Translations under genes and position numbers: made by a program
Shown here: positions 36,996 to 48,068 of the stretch, one piece after another
Position numbering within the stretch: position 1 is the stretch's first letter
Layout of the letters: each line of letters starts with the position of its first letter
DNA from: Boseongicola sp.
Lineage (GTDB): Bacteria; Pseudomonadota; Alphaproteobacteria; Rhodobacterales; Rhodobacteraceae
DNA length: 64,000 nt
Direction of reading: 5' to 3'
Assembly (NCBI GenBank): GCA_028824715.1
Contig: JAPPCV010000181.1
Span: 1-64,000 of the forward strand
The notes under the pieces: model-generated
Told to the model about the DNA's origin: nothing
The model's input: only the letters and a program-made list of their open reading frames with translations
Databases searched by the model: none

Positions 36996-39959
36996 CTAGT
37001 TTCCCAGCGTCAGCGCTTCGTCCACGAGCGCCTCTTGTTGCGATTTGTGAGAGGATGCGAGGCCCGCCGCCGTTGACGCGCTTGTGGAACGGCCGACGTA
37101 TTTCGGCCTGGTGACCTTTGCGTTGATGCGCGTGAGCACCCACTCGATGTTCGGCTCCATGAAGGTCCATGCACCCTGGTTCTTTGGCTCTTCCTGGCAC
37201 CAGACGAATTCCGCGTTCGGGAACCGCTTCAGTTCCTTGACGGACGCTTGGGCGGGGAACGGATAGAACTGCTCGACGCGCAAGAGGTAGATGTCGTCGA
37301 TGCGGCGTGAATCGCGCTCCTCAAGAAGGTCGAAATAGACCTTGCCCGAACACATCACGACGCGCCGGATTTTCTTGTCCGGCACGAGCTCCGTGTCGGA
37401 ACGGCCCTTTTCGGCATCGTCCCAGAGCACGCGATGGAAGCTCGACCCGGTGACGAAGTCCGCTGCGTCGCTTACGGCCAGCTTGTGGCGAAGGAGCGAC
37501 TTCGGCGTCATCAGCACGAGCGGCTTGCGGAAGGAGCGGTGCATCTGGCGCCGGAGAATGTGGAAGTAGTTCGCCGGCGTCGTGCAGTTGGCGACGATCC
37601 AGTTGTCCTCGGCGCACATCTGCAGGAACCGTTCGAGCCGGGCGCTGGAATGCTCCGGGCCCTGGCCCTCGAAGCCGTGCGGCAGCAGAAGGACGAGGCC
37701 GCTCATCCTGAGCCACTTGCGCTCTCCGGACGAAACGAACTGGTCGAACATGATCTGTGCACCGTTGGCGAAGTCGCCGAACTGCGCTTCCCAGAGGACC
37801 AGCGAATTCGGTTCGGCAAGCGAGTAGCCGTATTCGAACCCGCAGACGGCGTATTCCGAGAGCATCGAATCGATCACCTCGTAGTGCGCCTGCCCCTTGC
37901 GGATGCTGTTCAGCGGGTAGTACCGTGCCTCGGTCTCCTGGTTGACGAAGCCCGAATGGCGCTGGCTGAACGTGCCGCGCGTGGAATCCTGGCCAGAGAG
38001 CCGGACCGGAATGCCCTCCGTCAGGAGCGATCCGAAGGCCAGCGCCTCTCCGGTGGCCCAGTCAAGGTCCTTGCCGGTCTTGAACATCTCGCGCCTGGTG
38101 TCGAGCAGTCGGTCGACCGTGCGGTGAAGCGGGAAGTCCTTCGGCGCGGCAGTCAGCGCGCGCCCGATTTCCGTCATCGTCGACTTCCTTATCGCGGTCT
38201 TCCCGCGCTGGTAAGTCTTGCCTTCCCTGTCGAGGTGGCTCCAGCGCCCGTCCAGCCAGTCGGCCTTGTTCGGCCGGTAGGCCTTGCCGGCCTCGAACTC
38301 CTCGTTCAGGCGCGCCTGAAAGGCCGCCTTCATGTCCTCGATCTCGCCCTCGGGAATGAGGCCGTCCTGCACGAGGCGATCGGTGTAGAGCGACAGCGTT
38401 GTCTTGTGGTTCTTGATCCGCTTGTACATGATCGGGTTGGTGAACATCGGCTCGTCGCCTTCGTTGTGTCCGAAGCGGCGGTAGCAGAACATGTCGATCA
38501 CCACGTCCTTGCCGAACTTCTGGCGGAACTCGGTCGCGACCCTTGCGGCGTGAACGACCGCTTCCGGGTCATCGCCGTTGACGTGGAATATCGGCGCCTC
38601 GACCATCAGCGCGATGTCGGTCGGATAGGGGCTTGAGCGGCTGAAGTGCGGTGCGGTCGTGAAACCGATCTGGTTGTTCACGATGATGTGGATCGTCCCC
38701 CCGGTCTTGTGGCCCCTGAGGCCCGAGAGACCGAAGCATTCCGCAACGACGCCCTGGCCGGCGAAGGCGGCGTCTCCGTGGAGGAGGATCGACAGGACCC
38801 TCGTGCGCCCGATGTCGTTGATCTGGTCCTGCTTGGCGCGAACCTTGCCGAGCACGACCGGGTTCACGGCCTCGAGATGGCTCGGGTTCGCGGTCAAGCT
38901 CAGATGCACGGTGTTGCCGTCGAACTCGCGGTCCGAGGACGCGCCGAGGTGGTACTTGACGTCGCCGGAGCCGTCGACTTCTTCCGGCTTGAAGCTGCCG
39001 CCCTGAAACTCGTTGAAGATCGCCCGGAAGGGCTTGCCCATCACGTTGGCCAGGACGCTAAGGCGGCCCCTGTGCGGCATGCCTATGACGATCTCCTCGA
39101 CACCGAGGGCGCCCCCCCGCTTGATGACCTGCTCCATTGCCGGGATCAGGCTTTCGCCGCCGTCAAGGCCGAACCGCTTGGTGCCGGTGTACTTGACGTG
39201 CAGGAACTTCTCGAACCCTTCGGCTTCCACGAGCTTGTTCAGGATCGCCTTCCTGCCGTTCTGGGTGAAGGCGATTTCCTTGCCGAGGCCCTCGATCCGC
39301 TCCTTGAGCCAGGATGCCTGCCCGGGGTCGGAGATGTGCATGTACTGCAGGGCGAAGGTGCCGCAATAGGTCCGTTTCACGAGCGCGACAATCTCGGTTA
39401 TCGAGGCCGTCTCCAGGCCGAGGACGTTGTCGATGAAGATCTGCCGGTCCATGTCGTCGTTGGTGAAGCCGTAGGACCTGGGATCGAGCTCCGGGTGGGG
39501 TTCCTCGTCGCGCATGCCGAGGGGATCAAGGTTCGCGACGAGATGGCCTCGGATCCGGTAGGCCCGGATCAGCATGAGCGCGCGAACCGAATCGAGCACG
39601 GCGCGGCGCACCTGTTCGTCCGAGAGCCTGATCCCGGCTTCCGCGGCCTTGGCCGCGATCTTGTCTCCGGCACGCTTCTGCGCCGCGGGGCCGAGATCGC
39701 CCCACTGCCCGTCGAGCGCTGCCGTCAGTTCGTCGCTGGGAGCGGGCGGCCAGTCGGACCGTGCCCAGCTCGGTCCCGCCGCCTCGGCCCGGGCGTCCGC
39801 CTCGGCATCGCCGAGTTCGCGGAAGAACCGGCGCCAGCCCTCGTCCACCGCGTTCGGATTGCCGGCATAGCGGGCGTACAAGTGTTCGACATATGCGGCG
39901 TTGTGGCCTTGAAGAAAGCTGGACGCCTTGAAGACGTCATTCGGGGACTGCTCGGTCAT
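36996..39959 (-). CDS. odhA: 2-oxoglutarate dehydrogenase E1
   Basis: 987-residue thiamine-diphosphate enzyme. N-terminal E1o segment with HNAAYVEHLYARYAGNPNAVDEGW; EEIVIGMPHRGRLSVLANV, NNQIGFTTAPHFSRSSPYPTDIA and the ThDP motif region with HGDAAFAGQGVVAECF; then GQDSTRGTFSQRH and WEAQFGDFANGAQIMFDQFV. GGAGGT lies five bases before ATG 39959. It decarboxylates 2-oxoglutarate and passes succinyl to OdhB. Confidence 0.96.
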   Translation of the reverse strand: MTEQSPNDVFKASSFLQGHNAAYVEHLYARYAGNPNAVDEGWRRFFRELGDAEADARAEAAGPSWARSDWPPAPSDELTAALDGQWGDLGPAAQKRAGDKIAAKAAEAGIRLSDEQVRRAVLDSVRALMLIRAYRIRGHLVANLDPLGMRDEEPHPELDPRSYGFTNDDMDRQIFIDNVLGLETASITEIVALVKRTYCGTFALQYMHISDPGQASWLKERIEGLGKEIAFTQNGRKAILNKLVEAEGFEKFLHVKYTGTKRFGLDGGESLIPAMEQVIKRGGALGVEEIVIGMPHRGRLSVLANVMGKPFRAIFNEFQGGSFKPEEVDGSGDVKYHLGASSDREFDGNTVHLSLTANPSHLEAVNPVVLGKVRAKQDQINDIGRTRVLSILLHGDAAFAGQGVVAECFGLSGLRGHKTGGTIHIIVNNQIGFTTAPHFSRSSPYPTDIALMVEAPIFHVNGDDPEAVVHAARVATEFRQKFGKDVVIDMFCYRRFGHNEGDEPMFTNPIMYKRIKNHKTTLSLYTDRLVQDGLIPEGEIEDMKAAFQARLNEEFEAGKAYRPNKADWLDGRWSHLDREGKTYQRGKTAIRKSTMTEIGRALTAAPKDFPLHRTVDRLLDTRREMFKTGKDLDWATGEALAFGSLLTEGIPVRLSGQDSTRGTFSQRHSGFVNQETEARYYPLNSIRKGQAHYEVIDSMLSEYAVCGFEYGYSLAEPNSLVLWEAQFGDFANGAQIMFDQFVSSGERKWLRMSGLVLLLPHGFEGQGPEHSSARLERFLQMCAEDNWIVANCTTPANYFHILRRQMHRSFRKPLVLMTPKSLLRHKLAVSDAADFVTGSSFHRVLWDDAEKGRSDTELVPDKKIRRVVMCSGKVYFDLLEERDSRRIDDIYLLRVEQFYPFPAQASVKELKRFPNAEFVWCQEEPKNQGAWTFMEPNIEWVLTRINAKVTRPKYVGRSTSASTAAGLASSHKSQQEALVDEALTLGN

Positions 39960-40130
39960 CGCAAACCTCCAGGTCGGATGTGAAGCTTCGGTCGGAAATC
40001 GATGTTCGGCCAGGGCCCGGACCCGGTCTCGGCGGAATGCCCGTGCGCGCCGGGCGGACCGGCAGCGTGCCGCCCGAGAGGCAGGATGCGGTGCAGCAGG
40101 GCCGGGAACCTCGTGCCGCGTTCCATCGCC

Positions 40131-41012
40131 CTACCCTATCGCTTCCAGCATTGCCTCGCCGAGGCCGGACGGGCTGTCCGCCACGACGATTCCGGCAGAG
40201 CGCATGGCCTCGATCTTGTCGTCCGCGCCGCCCTTGCCGCCCGCAACTATGGCGCCCGCGTGTCCCATGCGGCGGCCGGGCGGGGCGGTCCTGCCGGCGA
40301 TGAACCCTGCGACGGGTTTCGCGCGGCCCCGCCTCGCCTCGTCCTTGAGGAACTGGGCCGCGTCCTCTTCGGCGCTGCCGCCGATCTCGCCGATCATCAT
40401 GATCGACCGGGTCTCCTCGTCGGCCAGGAACCACGCCAGCACGTCGACATGCTCGGTGCCCTTGATCGGGTCGCCGCCGATGCCGACGCAGGTGGACTGG
40501 CCGAGCCCGACATCCGTGGTCTGCTTCACGGCCTCGTATGTCAGCGTGCCGGATCGTGACACGACGCCCACGGAGCCCTTCTTGTGGATGTGGCCGGGCA
40601 TGATGCCGATCTTGCACGCCTCGGGCGTGATCACGCCGGGGCAGTTCGGGCCGATGAGGACGGACGCGCTGTCCTGCAGGGCGCGCTTCACCCGCATCAT
40701 GTCGCGCACCGGGATGCCTTCGGTGATCGCCACGATCACTTCCATGCCCGCGTCGATGGCCTCGAGGATTCCGTCTGCGGCAAAGGGAGGCGGCACGTAG
40801 ATCGCCGTCGCGTTGGCGCCGGTCGCGGCGCGCGCCTCGTGAACCGAGTCGAAGACCGGCAGGCCGATATGCTCCTGGCCGCCCTTGCCGGGGGTCACGC
40901 CGCCCACCATCGTTGTGCCGTAGTCAATCGCCTGCTGCGAGTGAAACGTTCCCTGGCTGCCGGTCAGGCCCTGGCAGATCACCTTGGTGTTGCTGTCAAT
41001 AAGTACCGCCAC
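40131..41012 (-). CDS. sucD: Succinyl-CoA ligase alpha subunit, GTG start preferred
   Basis: 293 residues from GTG 41012, giving [25 protein letters not shown], the usual start; ATG 41030 would add MEWDSV and a weaker ribosome site. CoA-binding and phospho-His landmarks: [62 protein letters not shown], and [21 protein letters not shown] with the phosphorylated His. ATG 41030 also lies 66 bases from sucC. Carries out substrate-level phosphorylation with SucC. Confidence 0.94.
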   Translation of the reverse strand: MAVLIDSNTKVICQGLTGSQGTFHSQQAIDYGTTMVGGVTPGKGGQEHIGLPVFDSVHEARAATGANATAIYVPPPFAADGILEAIDAGMEVIVAITEGIPVRDMMRVKRALQDSASVLIGPNCPGVITPEACKIGIMPGHIHKKGSVGVVSRSGTLTYEAVKQTTDVGLGQSTCVGIGGDPIKGTEHVDVLAWFLADEETRSIMMIGEIGGSAEEDAAQFLKDEARRGRAKPVAGFIAGRTAPPGRRMGHAGAIVAGGKGGADDKIEAMRSAGIVVADSPSGLGEAMLEAIG

Positions 41013-41094
41013 TACACTGTCCCATTCCAACCCGGCGCGTTCCTCTTGCGGAAGCGGGCCCCCGGGGATCCCGGCCCGCCGCCTCGACCGTGTT

Positions 41095-42288
41095 TCAACC
41101 CTTCACGGCCTTGACGATCTTTTCGGCGCCGTCCTTCAGGTTGTCGGCAGCGATGACGTCGAGGCCGGACGTGTCGATGATCTGCTTGCCGTCCTCGACA
41201 TTCGTGCCCTCGAGGCGAACCACCAGCGGCACCTTGAGGCCGACTTCCTTCACGGCGGCGACGACGCCTTCGGCGATGATGTCGCAGCGCATGATGCCGC
41301 CGAATATGTTGACGAGAATGCCCTTCACGTTCGGGTCCGAGGTGATGATCTTGAACGCCTCGGTCACCTTCTCCCTGGTCGCGCCGCCGCCCACGTCGAG
41401 GAAGTTGGCGGGTTCCGCGCCGTAGAGCTTGATGATGTCCATGGTGGCCATGGCGAGGCCTGCGCCGTTCACCATGCAACCGATCTCGCCTTCGAGCGCT
41501 ATGTAGTTGAGGTCATGCCTCGACGCCTCGAGCTCCTTGGGATCCTCTTCTGACGTGTCCCTGAGCTCGGCGATGTCGGGTTGGCGGAAGAGGGCGTTCG
41601 AGTCGAATCCCATCTTTGCGTCCAGGCATTTCAGGTCACCCTCGCCGGTCACGATCAGCGGATTGATTTCCAGCATCTCCATGTCCCTGGAGACGAAGAG
41701 GTCGTGGAGCTGCCCCATCAGCCTGACGCACTGCTTTACCTGGGGTCCTTCGAGTCCGAGCGCGAAGGCGATCCGTCTGCCGTGGAAGGGCTGGTATCCC
41801 GTCGCGGGGTCAACGCTGAAGGAGAGGATCCTCTCCGGGGTCGCCTCCGCGACCTCCTCGATGTCCATGCCGCCCTCCGTCGACGCGACGAAGCTGACGC
41901 GGCTGGTGCCGCGATCGACCAGCAGCGCGAGGTACATCTCGCGTTCGATCGTGGAGCCGTCCTCGATGTAGATGCGGTTGACCTGCTTTCCGGCCGGCCC
42001 GGTCTGCTTGGTGACCAGGGTCCGGCCCAGCATGCGGCGGGTCTCTTCGGCGGCCTCCAGCACGGAGCCGGCAATGCGCACGCCGCCCTTCTCTCCGGCG
42101 TCCGGCTCCTTGAACGAGCCTTTCCCGCGTCCACCGGCGTGTATCTGGGCCTTCACGACCCATGCCGGCCCGTCCAGCGCGCCTGCCGCGGTCTTCGCGT
42201 CCTCCGCTTTCAGGACCACGCGCCCGTCGGATACCGGAGCTCCCGCATCGCGCAGCAGCGCCTTTGCCTGATACTCGTGAATGTTCAA
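41095..42288 (-). CDS. sucC: Succinyl-CoA ligase beta subunit, TTG start
   Basis: 397 residues from TTG 42288, giving [27 protein letters not shown] lies upstream at a good distance, and the longer frame to 42339 has no family match. ATP-grasp domain ([38 protein letters not shown]) and the CoA-ligase domain ([47 protein letters not shown]). First gene of the sucCD-odhAB-lpd run; a paired palindrome lies about 108 bases before the start. Confidence 0.95.
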   Translation of the reverse strand: MNIHEYQAKALLRDAGAPVSDGRVVLKAEDAKTAAGALDGPAWVVKAQIHAGGRGKGSFKEPDAGEKGGVRIAGSVLEAAEETRRMLGRTLVTKQTGPAGKQVNRIYIEDGSTIEREMYLALLVDRGTSRVSFVASTEGGMDIEEVAEATPERILSFSVDPATGYQPFHGRRIAFALGLEGPQVKQCVRLMGQLHDLFVSRDMEMLEINPLIVTGEGDLKCLDAKMGFDSNALFRQPDIAELRDTSEEDPKELEASRHDLNYIALEGEIGCMVNGAGLAMATMDIIKLYGAEPANFLDVGGGATREKVTEAFKIITSDPNVKGILVNIFGGIMRCDIIAEGVVAAVKEVGLKVPLVVRLEGTNVEDGKQIIDTSGLDVIAADNLKDGAEKIVKAVKG

Positions 42289-42395
42289 CGCAACCCCCTG
42301 ATCATGGTTCTTGTTCGATGCGGCTTCGACCAAGAACACCCATGGCTTCCTGCGATCAACAGGTTATTCGAGATTAGGTCAAAATGTCCCAGTTT

Positions 42396-42425
42396 TGTGA
42401 TCACTGTATTTTTTGCGTGATCACA
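42396..42425. promoter_or_regulatory. Paired GTGATCAC palindromes upstream of sucC
   Basis: TGTGATCAC (42396-42404) and GTGATCACA (42417-42425) are inverted copies of each other, and each contains the full palindrome GTGATCAC. Their centres are 20 bp apart (two helical turns), suiting two dimers on one face of DNA. An AT-rich run lies between. GntR-type regulators often use short palindromes of this kind; no such gene is nearby. TTGACC lies 13 bases downstream on the sucC strand. Confidence 0.55.
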
Positions 42426-43462
42426 TGATGCGCGATTGCGGCTTCGGAAAGGGTTCATGCGCCAAGGTGCCAAGACCGGGGTCAATTCCGGCGGCAGCAC
42501 CGGGCGCGTCCGCCCCAATGCAGGAGCGAGCGGAACCGCAATCGGGTTCGGCGATCTGTGGCGGCACAAGGGTTGGCCAGGCATTGCTCCTTCGCTCCCG
42601 GACGATCGAAACGCCCGGGCGCGGTCAACGCAGGATGGATCGGTGGCCGGGCGGCCGTGCGCCCGTCCTGCAAGTCGCCAAACACCCGTTCGATGTCGTC
42701 CCGGTCTTTCGGCGCATTCAGGAGACCATGTTCTCTACCGCTTCCGCGTGCCGGCATGCGGTGCGGATCAACCATTCGGCGCTCGCGCAAATGTGCGCCG
42801 GCTCGTCCAGTTCGGCCATGCCGGGCTGGCATTCTTGCGACCTGACCAAGTTTTCGGGGGCGTTCCGCAGGTTCTGTTACGTCTGTTTTCCCGTGCCCCC
42901 GTGCTCAGCGATGCCGTCCGCCATTTCGTGCGCATCGAGTTGGCGTTCGCGCGTTTTTTCCGCCCACCGACGCCCAGGGTGGCGCGTATCCCGCAAGGAC
43001 CGCTCTTGATTTCGCCGGCCGGCTCCAAGGTCGTGGCTGCCGAAGCCGTCGACGACTGAATTCCATGTTGGACGGCATGTCGCGATCAAGACCTGCCCTG
43101 TCAAACCGGTCCATGCAGGATCAGGAACCAGCCACCGGCACCCGGATTCCCGAAGGCGCGGATTGCTTGCGGCCCGAATCGAAACCGAGTGTTCGCGCAG
43201 CCTCTTGTGCGGGGCGGGCGACGGGTGCGCGTCGATCACCCTTCCCTGCCTTCTGCCGCGCGGTTCCGCCTTCCCGAGGTAGGCGGATTCATCATCCGCC
43301 ATCCCGACACAAGGCGCGAAGGCACTCCGCTCGTGGATCGTGCAGACGCCGACGCCATTGAAGGGCGCAAGAGGCGGAAGTTCCGCCGACGGACACTCCA
43401 TCAGCTTCCGTGCCGCGTTCCGGCCCGGTTCCTTGACGCTCAACGGGTCGCATTCTCGGGAG
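42426..43462. other. About 1 kb without a supported gene
   Basis: Between the sucC control region and the methyltransferase gene. Frames on both strands run 100-200 codons, but their translations are low-complexity (Arg, Pro, Gly, Ser) and change frame. No family recognised. It may be decayed sequence left by an insertion. Confidence 0.5.
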
Positions 43463-44143
43463 TCACTCACGCGGAAGCCGCTCGCAGCGATGGCTGTCGC
43501 GGCAGATGAACCAGGAGCAATGCCGCTTGCGGGCGTGGTGTGCCGCCCTCCAGCGCTCCGAAACCACGGGCTCCCGCCTGGTCTTGACGATCATGTCGCG
43601 TACGGTGAAACCGGCGTCTTCGGCCATGCACATGAAGTCGCGGTGCGCCCATCGTGATCGACGGTTGTTCACCATGTCGGTGATCTTCGCGAGCGGCAGC
43701 CCCTCCGGCTTGAGCACCCGCTTGGCTTCCTTCAGGAACGGCGGATACAAGTGGCTCAGTGTCCAGTTCTCGGACGCGCCACAGGCCATTGTCGCGCCAA
43801 AGTCCACATCGAACCGCTTGCAACTCTTGTCCCGGCCCTGTGGCCCTGCGTGCGGCGGATCGCAGACGACCGTGTCGATCGGCTCGTCCCCGACTCCAAC
43901 CATGTCGCGATTGCCTGCCACGATCATCGGCGCGCATTTCGGGTCAATGTCCATGGACACCACCTGCCGATCCGACCCGCGCCAGAAGCGGCCCGCATTG
44001 CAGGTTGCGTCAAGAATCGGCTCCGCCGGAATTGACGGGTGAAAGCGCAGCATCCATTCCGGCAGATCGCCGTCGCTTCCCTCCCAAACGCTGCTTGTCT
44101 GGGCGTAGCGGACACCCCGGGTCGTGGGCATGTCCAGGGACAT
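43463..44143 (-). CDS. Class I SAM-dependent methyltransferase-like protein
   Basis: 226 residues. SAM-binding motif I at 43-53 (ILDATCNAGRFW), acidic residue after strand 2 (SMDIDPKC), motif IV VVCDPPHAG at 93-100. The later VLKPEGLPLAKITDM and AGFTVRDMIVKTRRE match the fold end. The DPPH form with the short N-terminus resembles phage- or plasmid-borne DNA or RNA methyltransferases rather than core enzymes. The last 25 residues have no family look. There is no restriction enzyme beside it. ATG 44128 is an alternative start. It lies in the extra segment between sucC and mdh. Confidence 0.65.
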   Translation of the reverse strand: MSLDMPTTRGVRYAQTSSVWEGSDGDLPEWMLRFHPSIPAEPILDATCNAGRFWRGSDRQVVSMDIDPKCAPMIVAGNRDMVGVGDEPIDTVVCDPPHAGPQGRDKSCKRFDVDFGATMACGASENWTLSHLYPPFLKEAKRVLKPEGLPLAKITDMVNNRRSRWAHRDFMCMAEDAGFTVRDMIVKTRREPVVSERWRAAHHARKRHCSWFICRDSHRCERLPRE

Positions 44144-44770
44144 CAGAGCCTTGCCCCGCTCGGCATCCTGTTGTCAGTCCCGCAATGCGGGCGTCGCCGA
44201 CCTTCCCGCCACGGGAATTCGTCAACGATCCTGCGAGCCGCTGTATCGTCCGGAAGCATGCGGAACGGATTGGCCGGACTGGTGCCGTTGCGATGCAATT
44301 CCCCGAATGCATTGTGTCTCACGCCTGCCTCCAGAAGACTTTGCTGCAAGATCCTGACCCGGGAATCCAGTTCGCACACAATATTTTGTGCCCGTTGCCG
44401 CATTTCCCAAGCGTCCGCGAAGCACGGCATGCAGGTCAAGTTCTTGAACGTTCCCAAGGATCCGCATATCGGCCTGCCTCTGGGTCAGCCCAAGTCGCCG
44501 GCGACGGGAAGGGCACATCCTGCGCTTCGTGAACTGCAGGTCGCCTCAGTGCCGCATTCCAGCGAGATGTCCTCCCGCATCCGGATTCCGGGGCAGTTCG
44601 CAGCGCAAGGTGTCGAGACCCCTGTCTTCGCGAGATTCGGCGAGCCAACTGGAAGAGGCCGGCGTCACAGCTGTGGCGCTGGCAGGTCCCGTCGCCCTTT
44701 CCCGGACGTCAGGGGCCGGGAGGCATGGATTCTGGTGAAGTGCCAAGCGTGCCCTCGGCACGTCCGAGCC
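44144..44770. other. Unassigned interval with a possible zinc-ribbon relic
   Basis: About 630 bases with no supported gene. On the minus strand at 44146-44260 the frame reads LPDDTAARRIVDEFPWREGRRRPHCGTDN, vaguely like the N-terminal zinc ribbon of IS1595/ISXO2 transposases, but only one Cys survives and nothing follows. It is suggestive of decay at best. Confidence 0.25.
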
Positions 44771-45133
44771 TCACGACACAGGCTCCCAAAGCTCGATCGC
44801 GTTGCCTTCAGGGTCATGGATGCGCGCGAAGCAGCCAATGCCTTCCATCTCGGTTTTGTCGCCGACCTCTATGCCTGCCGACGTCAGTTGCGCGATCATT
44901 GCATCCAGGTCGGCGACGCGAAAGTTCAGCATGAAGGTCTTGTCCGACGCGAAATAGTCCGTGTCCGCGGCGAATGGCGAGAAGATCGTGACTCCGGCCT
45001 CGGATCTCCAGGGCGTCATGTCCATGTTCGTCGGGGCCGGATCAATGCCAAGGTTGTCCCGATACCAGTTTGCAAGGCCCTCCGGGTCCAGGGCTCGAAA
45101 GAAGAACCCGCCGAATCCCTGAACTTTCTGCAT
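44771..45133 (-). CDS. VOC-family (glyoxalase/bleomycin-resistance) protein
   Basis: 120 residues from ATG 45133 with AGGAGG upstream (the longer frame to 45304 has no match). One VOC module: FFFRALDPEGLANWYRDNLGID then FMLNFRVADLDAMIAQLTSAGIEV, and the C-terminal GIGCFARIHDPEGNAIELWEP with the Glu ligand. The His ligands are not obvious. Function of this subfamily is unknown. Confidence 0.8.
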   Translation of the reverse strand: MQKVQGFGGFFFRALDPEGLANWYRDNLGIDPAPTNMDMTPWRSEAGVTIFSPFAADTDYFASDKTFMLNFRVADLDAMIAQLTSAGIEVGDKTEMEGIGCFARIHDPEGNAIELWEPVS

Positions 45134-45376
45134 GCTGCATCCTCCTGTCCGTGCAGTGACTACCTTGGATGCCTGAGAATGCCAAACAAGTCGAACGTGT
45201 CCAACGTGGCACAGATCCCGTCCCCGGAAACAGCACCTCGTTGAGCTGATGCCCTTCGGCCCGGGGTCGGCCACGCGCACGGCAGGGAGTGGCAAGGGCG
45301 GCAACGACCGGCCGCAGATCCGGTCCGTGCCGAACAGTCCGTCGACGCCGTGTTCGGCATGCGGACTGCACGATCT

Positions 45377-45649
45377 TCATGGCCATTGCGGGGCGGCGTG
45401 GAGAGCACGGAACGGTCACGGTTTCCGGGCCATGCGCATTTGCTTCGATGCGGTTCGGGCGGATGACCGGTTGCCGGGCGCCTTCAACCCTCCCGGACGA
45501 CAGCGTCACGGGTGAGCAGGCAGCTGCGTTGACTTGCGTTCGGCCTCTTCCATCGCGGCAATTGCCGAGGTCTGGCCGTCCACGGCAGTCGATTCAACGA
45601 TCCACATCAGGCCGACGAACGTCTCGTTTCTCCATTCGGTTTCAAGCAT
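45377..45649 (-). pseudogene. ParE-family toxin, broken by two frameshifts
   Basis: From ATG 45649: MLETEWRNETFVGLMWIVEST then EEAERKSTQLPAHP, an N-terminus like ParE toxins, ending at a stop at 45506. A second frame from about 45509 continues the fold with GRVEGARQPVIRPNRIEANAHGPETVTV. A third frame from about 45409 to 45377 gives RALHAAPQWP and a stop, the usual ParE C-terminus (LHxxxQWP). The order and direction fit one gene with frameshifts near 45508 and 45409. Its ATG overlaps the antitoxin-like stop by eight bases (ATGCTTGA). Confidence 0.6.
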
Positions 45650-45758
45650 GGCGCTTCCCGTCGACCAGTGCCCGGGTCTCCTGCATCGCCTGTTCGTGCG
45701 GTTCTGTCGGGCACCCGTTCGCCGACGCCTCCAGCACCTTGGTCCGGAACCATTCGTC
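45642..45758 (-). pseudogene. Remnant of the antitoxin paired with the ParE relic
   Basis: The frame reads DEWFRTKVLEASANGCPT then PHEQAMQETRALVDGKRHA and a stop, resembling the C-terminal half of RHH/RelB-like antitoxins that precede ParE. The expected N-terminal DNA-binding part is not seen upstream (the frame to 45896 is low-complexity). Stop overlaps the toxin ATG. Confidence 0.45.
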
Positions 45759-45941
45759 GCCGGCGGCTGGAACAGCGGTCGGTCCGGACGGTGGCGATTC
45801 AGTCGGATGCGTCCCGCGATGCATTTCGAGAGTGGATCGCCCGACGACATCTTCCCGGATCCGCATCTCGGGTTGTCGATGCCCCTTGATGCACATCCAC
45901 CCGCCAGGTCGTGGCCCTGGAAGCGGCGTCCGGAATCGGCC

Positions 45942-46974
<1,033 letters not shown>

Positions 46975-47150
46975 GTCGCGTGTCCGTCCAAGGACCGCGA
47001 TTCGCCGGTCACGCGCGGCAGGATTCGTCAATGCAGGCAGGCCGTTCCGTCGCGAGATGAGCCTTTCTGCCGCAGGCGTCCGGGTTGCGGGCGCCGGGCG
47101 GGACGTGCAGGCTGTGCGCATTCCCGGCCCTCTCGATCAAGGAAGGTTCA

Positions 47151-48008
47151 ATGGTCGCTCCGCAAAGGCTCTGCCGCTCCGTTCTCTACGTGCCCGCGTC
47201 GAAGACCCGGGCTCTCGAAAAGGTCGGGACGCTCGATGTCGACTCGATCATATTCGACCTGGAGGACGCGGTCGCGCCTGCAGAAAAGCCCGCAGCCCGC
47301 GAGACGCTCGCCCGCGCCCTCGATGCCGGGGAATTCGGCCACAGGCAGCGAATCGTGCGCATCAACGGAACCGACACCGAATGGGGCGAAGCGGACGCGA
47401 GAGCGGCAGCCGGCATGGCATGCGATGCCGTGCTCCTGCCCAAGGCGGAGGATCCTGGGCAAGTGGAACAGGTTGCCGCCCTCGCGTCCGGAACGCCCGT
47501 CTGGTGCATGATGGAGACCCCGCGCGGCGTCCTGAAGGCGCTCGACATTGCGGCGCTGCGTTCGGTCGAAGGCTTCGTTCTTGGCACGAACGACCTCGCG
47601 AAGGAGATCGGCTGCGCCACCGGAGGCGACCGCATGGCGATGATGGCGGCGCTTCAGACCGTGCTTCTTGCGGCACGGGCCGAGGGCATTGCATGCGTCG
47701 ACGGCGTGTACAACGCCTTCAGGGACGAGGAGGGCTTTCGGGCCGAATGCGAACAGGGCCGGGCACTTGGCATGGACGGGAAGACCCTGATTCATCCCTT
47801 GCAGGTCGGCATTGCCAACGCGGTCTTCGCGCCGAGCGATGCCGAAACCGAGCTTGCGAGGCGGCAGATCGAGGCATTCGACGACGCCATTGCGCGTGGA
47901 GAGGCGGTGGCCGTGGTTGACGGGCGTATCGTCGAGAACCTTCATGTCGAAACGGCCCGCGCCGTACTTGCCAAGGCGGAAGCCATTGCCGAAAGGGCGG
48001 CGGGATGA
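47151..48008 (+). CDS. mcl2: Malyl-CoA thioesterase/lyase-family protein (Mcl2-like)
   Basis: 285 residues from ATG 47151 with GGAAGG upstream. HpcH/HpaI citrate-lyase-beta fold: SVLYVPASKTRALEK, DSIIFDLEDAVAPAEKPAARE, QRIVRINGTDTEW, ETPRGVLKALDIA, LGTNDLAKEIG and TLIHPLQVGIANAVFAPSDAE. Length and position between mdh and mch fit (S)-malyl-CoA thioesterase (Mcl2) of the ethylmalonyl-CoA pathway rather than the longer lyase Mcl1; the two cannot be fully separated by eye. Confidence 0.8.
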   Translation: MVAPQRLCRSVLYVPASKTRALEKVGTLDVDSIIFDLEDAVAPAEKPAARETLARALDAGEFGHRQRIVRINGTDTEWGEADARAAAGMACDAVLLPKAEDPGQVEQVAALASGTPVWCMMETPRGVLKALDIAALRSVEGFVLGTNDLAKEIGCATGGDRMAMMAALQTVLLAARAEGIACVDGVYNAFRDEEGFRAECEQGRALGMDGKTLIHPLQVGIANAVFAPSDAETELARRQIEAFDDAIARGEAVAVVDGRIVENLHVETARAVLAKAEAIAERAAG

Positions 48009-48068
48009 CCGGGGACGTGAACACGCGGAACGAGGACGTGACTCCGCAACCGGTGCAAGGAGGGTGAC

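Noticed and set aside
42482..42832. Possible IS5-like transposase end (IERVFGDLQD) on the minus strand
   Set aside because: Only about ten residues resemble the family and no inverted repeats or flanking parts were found.
42436..43059. 207-codon plus ORF in the sucC-mdh gap
   Set aside because: No motif or ribosome site; sequence looks non-coding.
44143..44260. IS1595-like zinc ribbon relic
   Set aside because: One Cys-x-His segment only; insufficient to call an insertion sequence.
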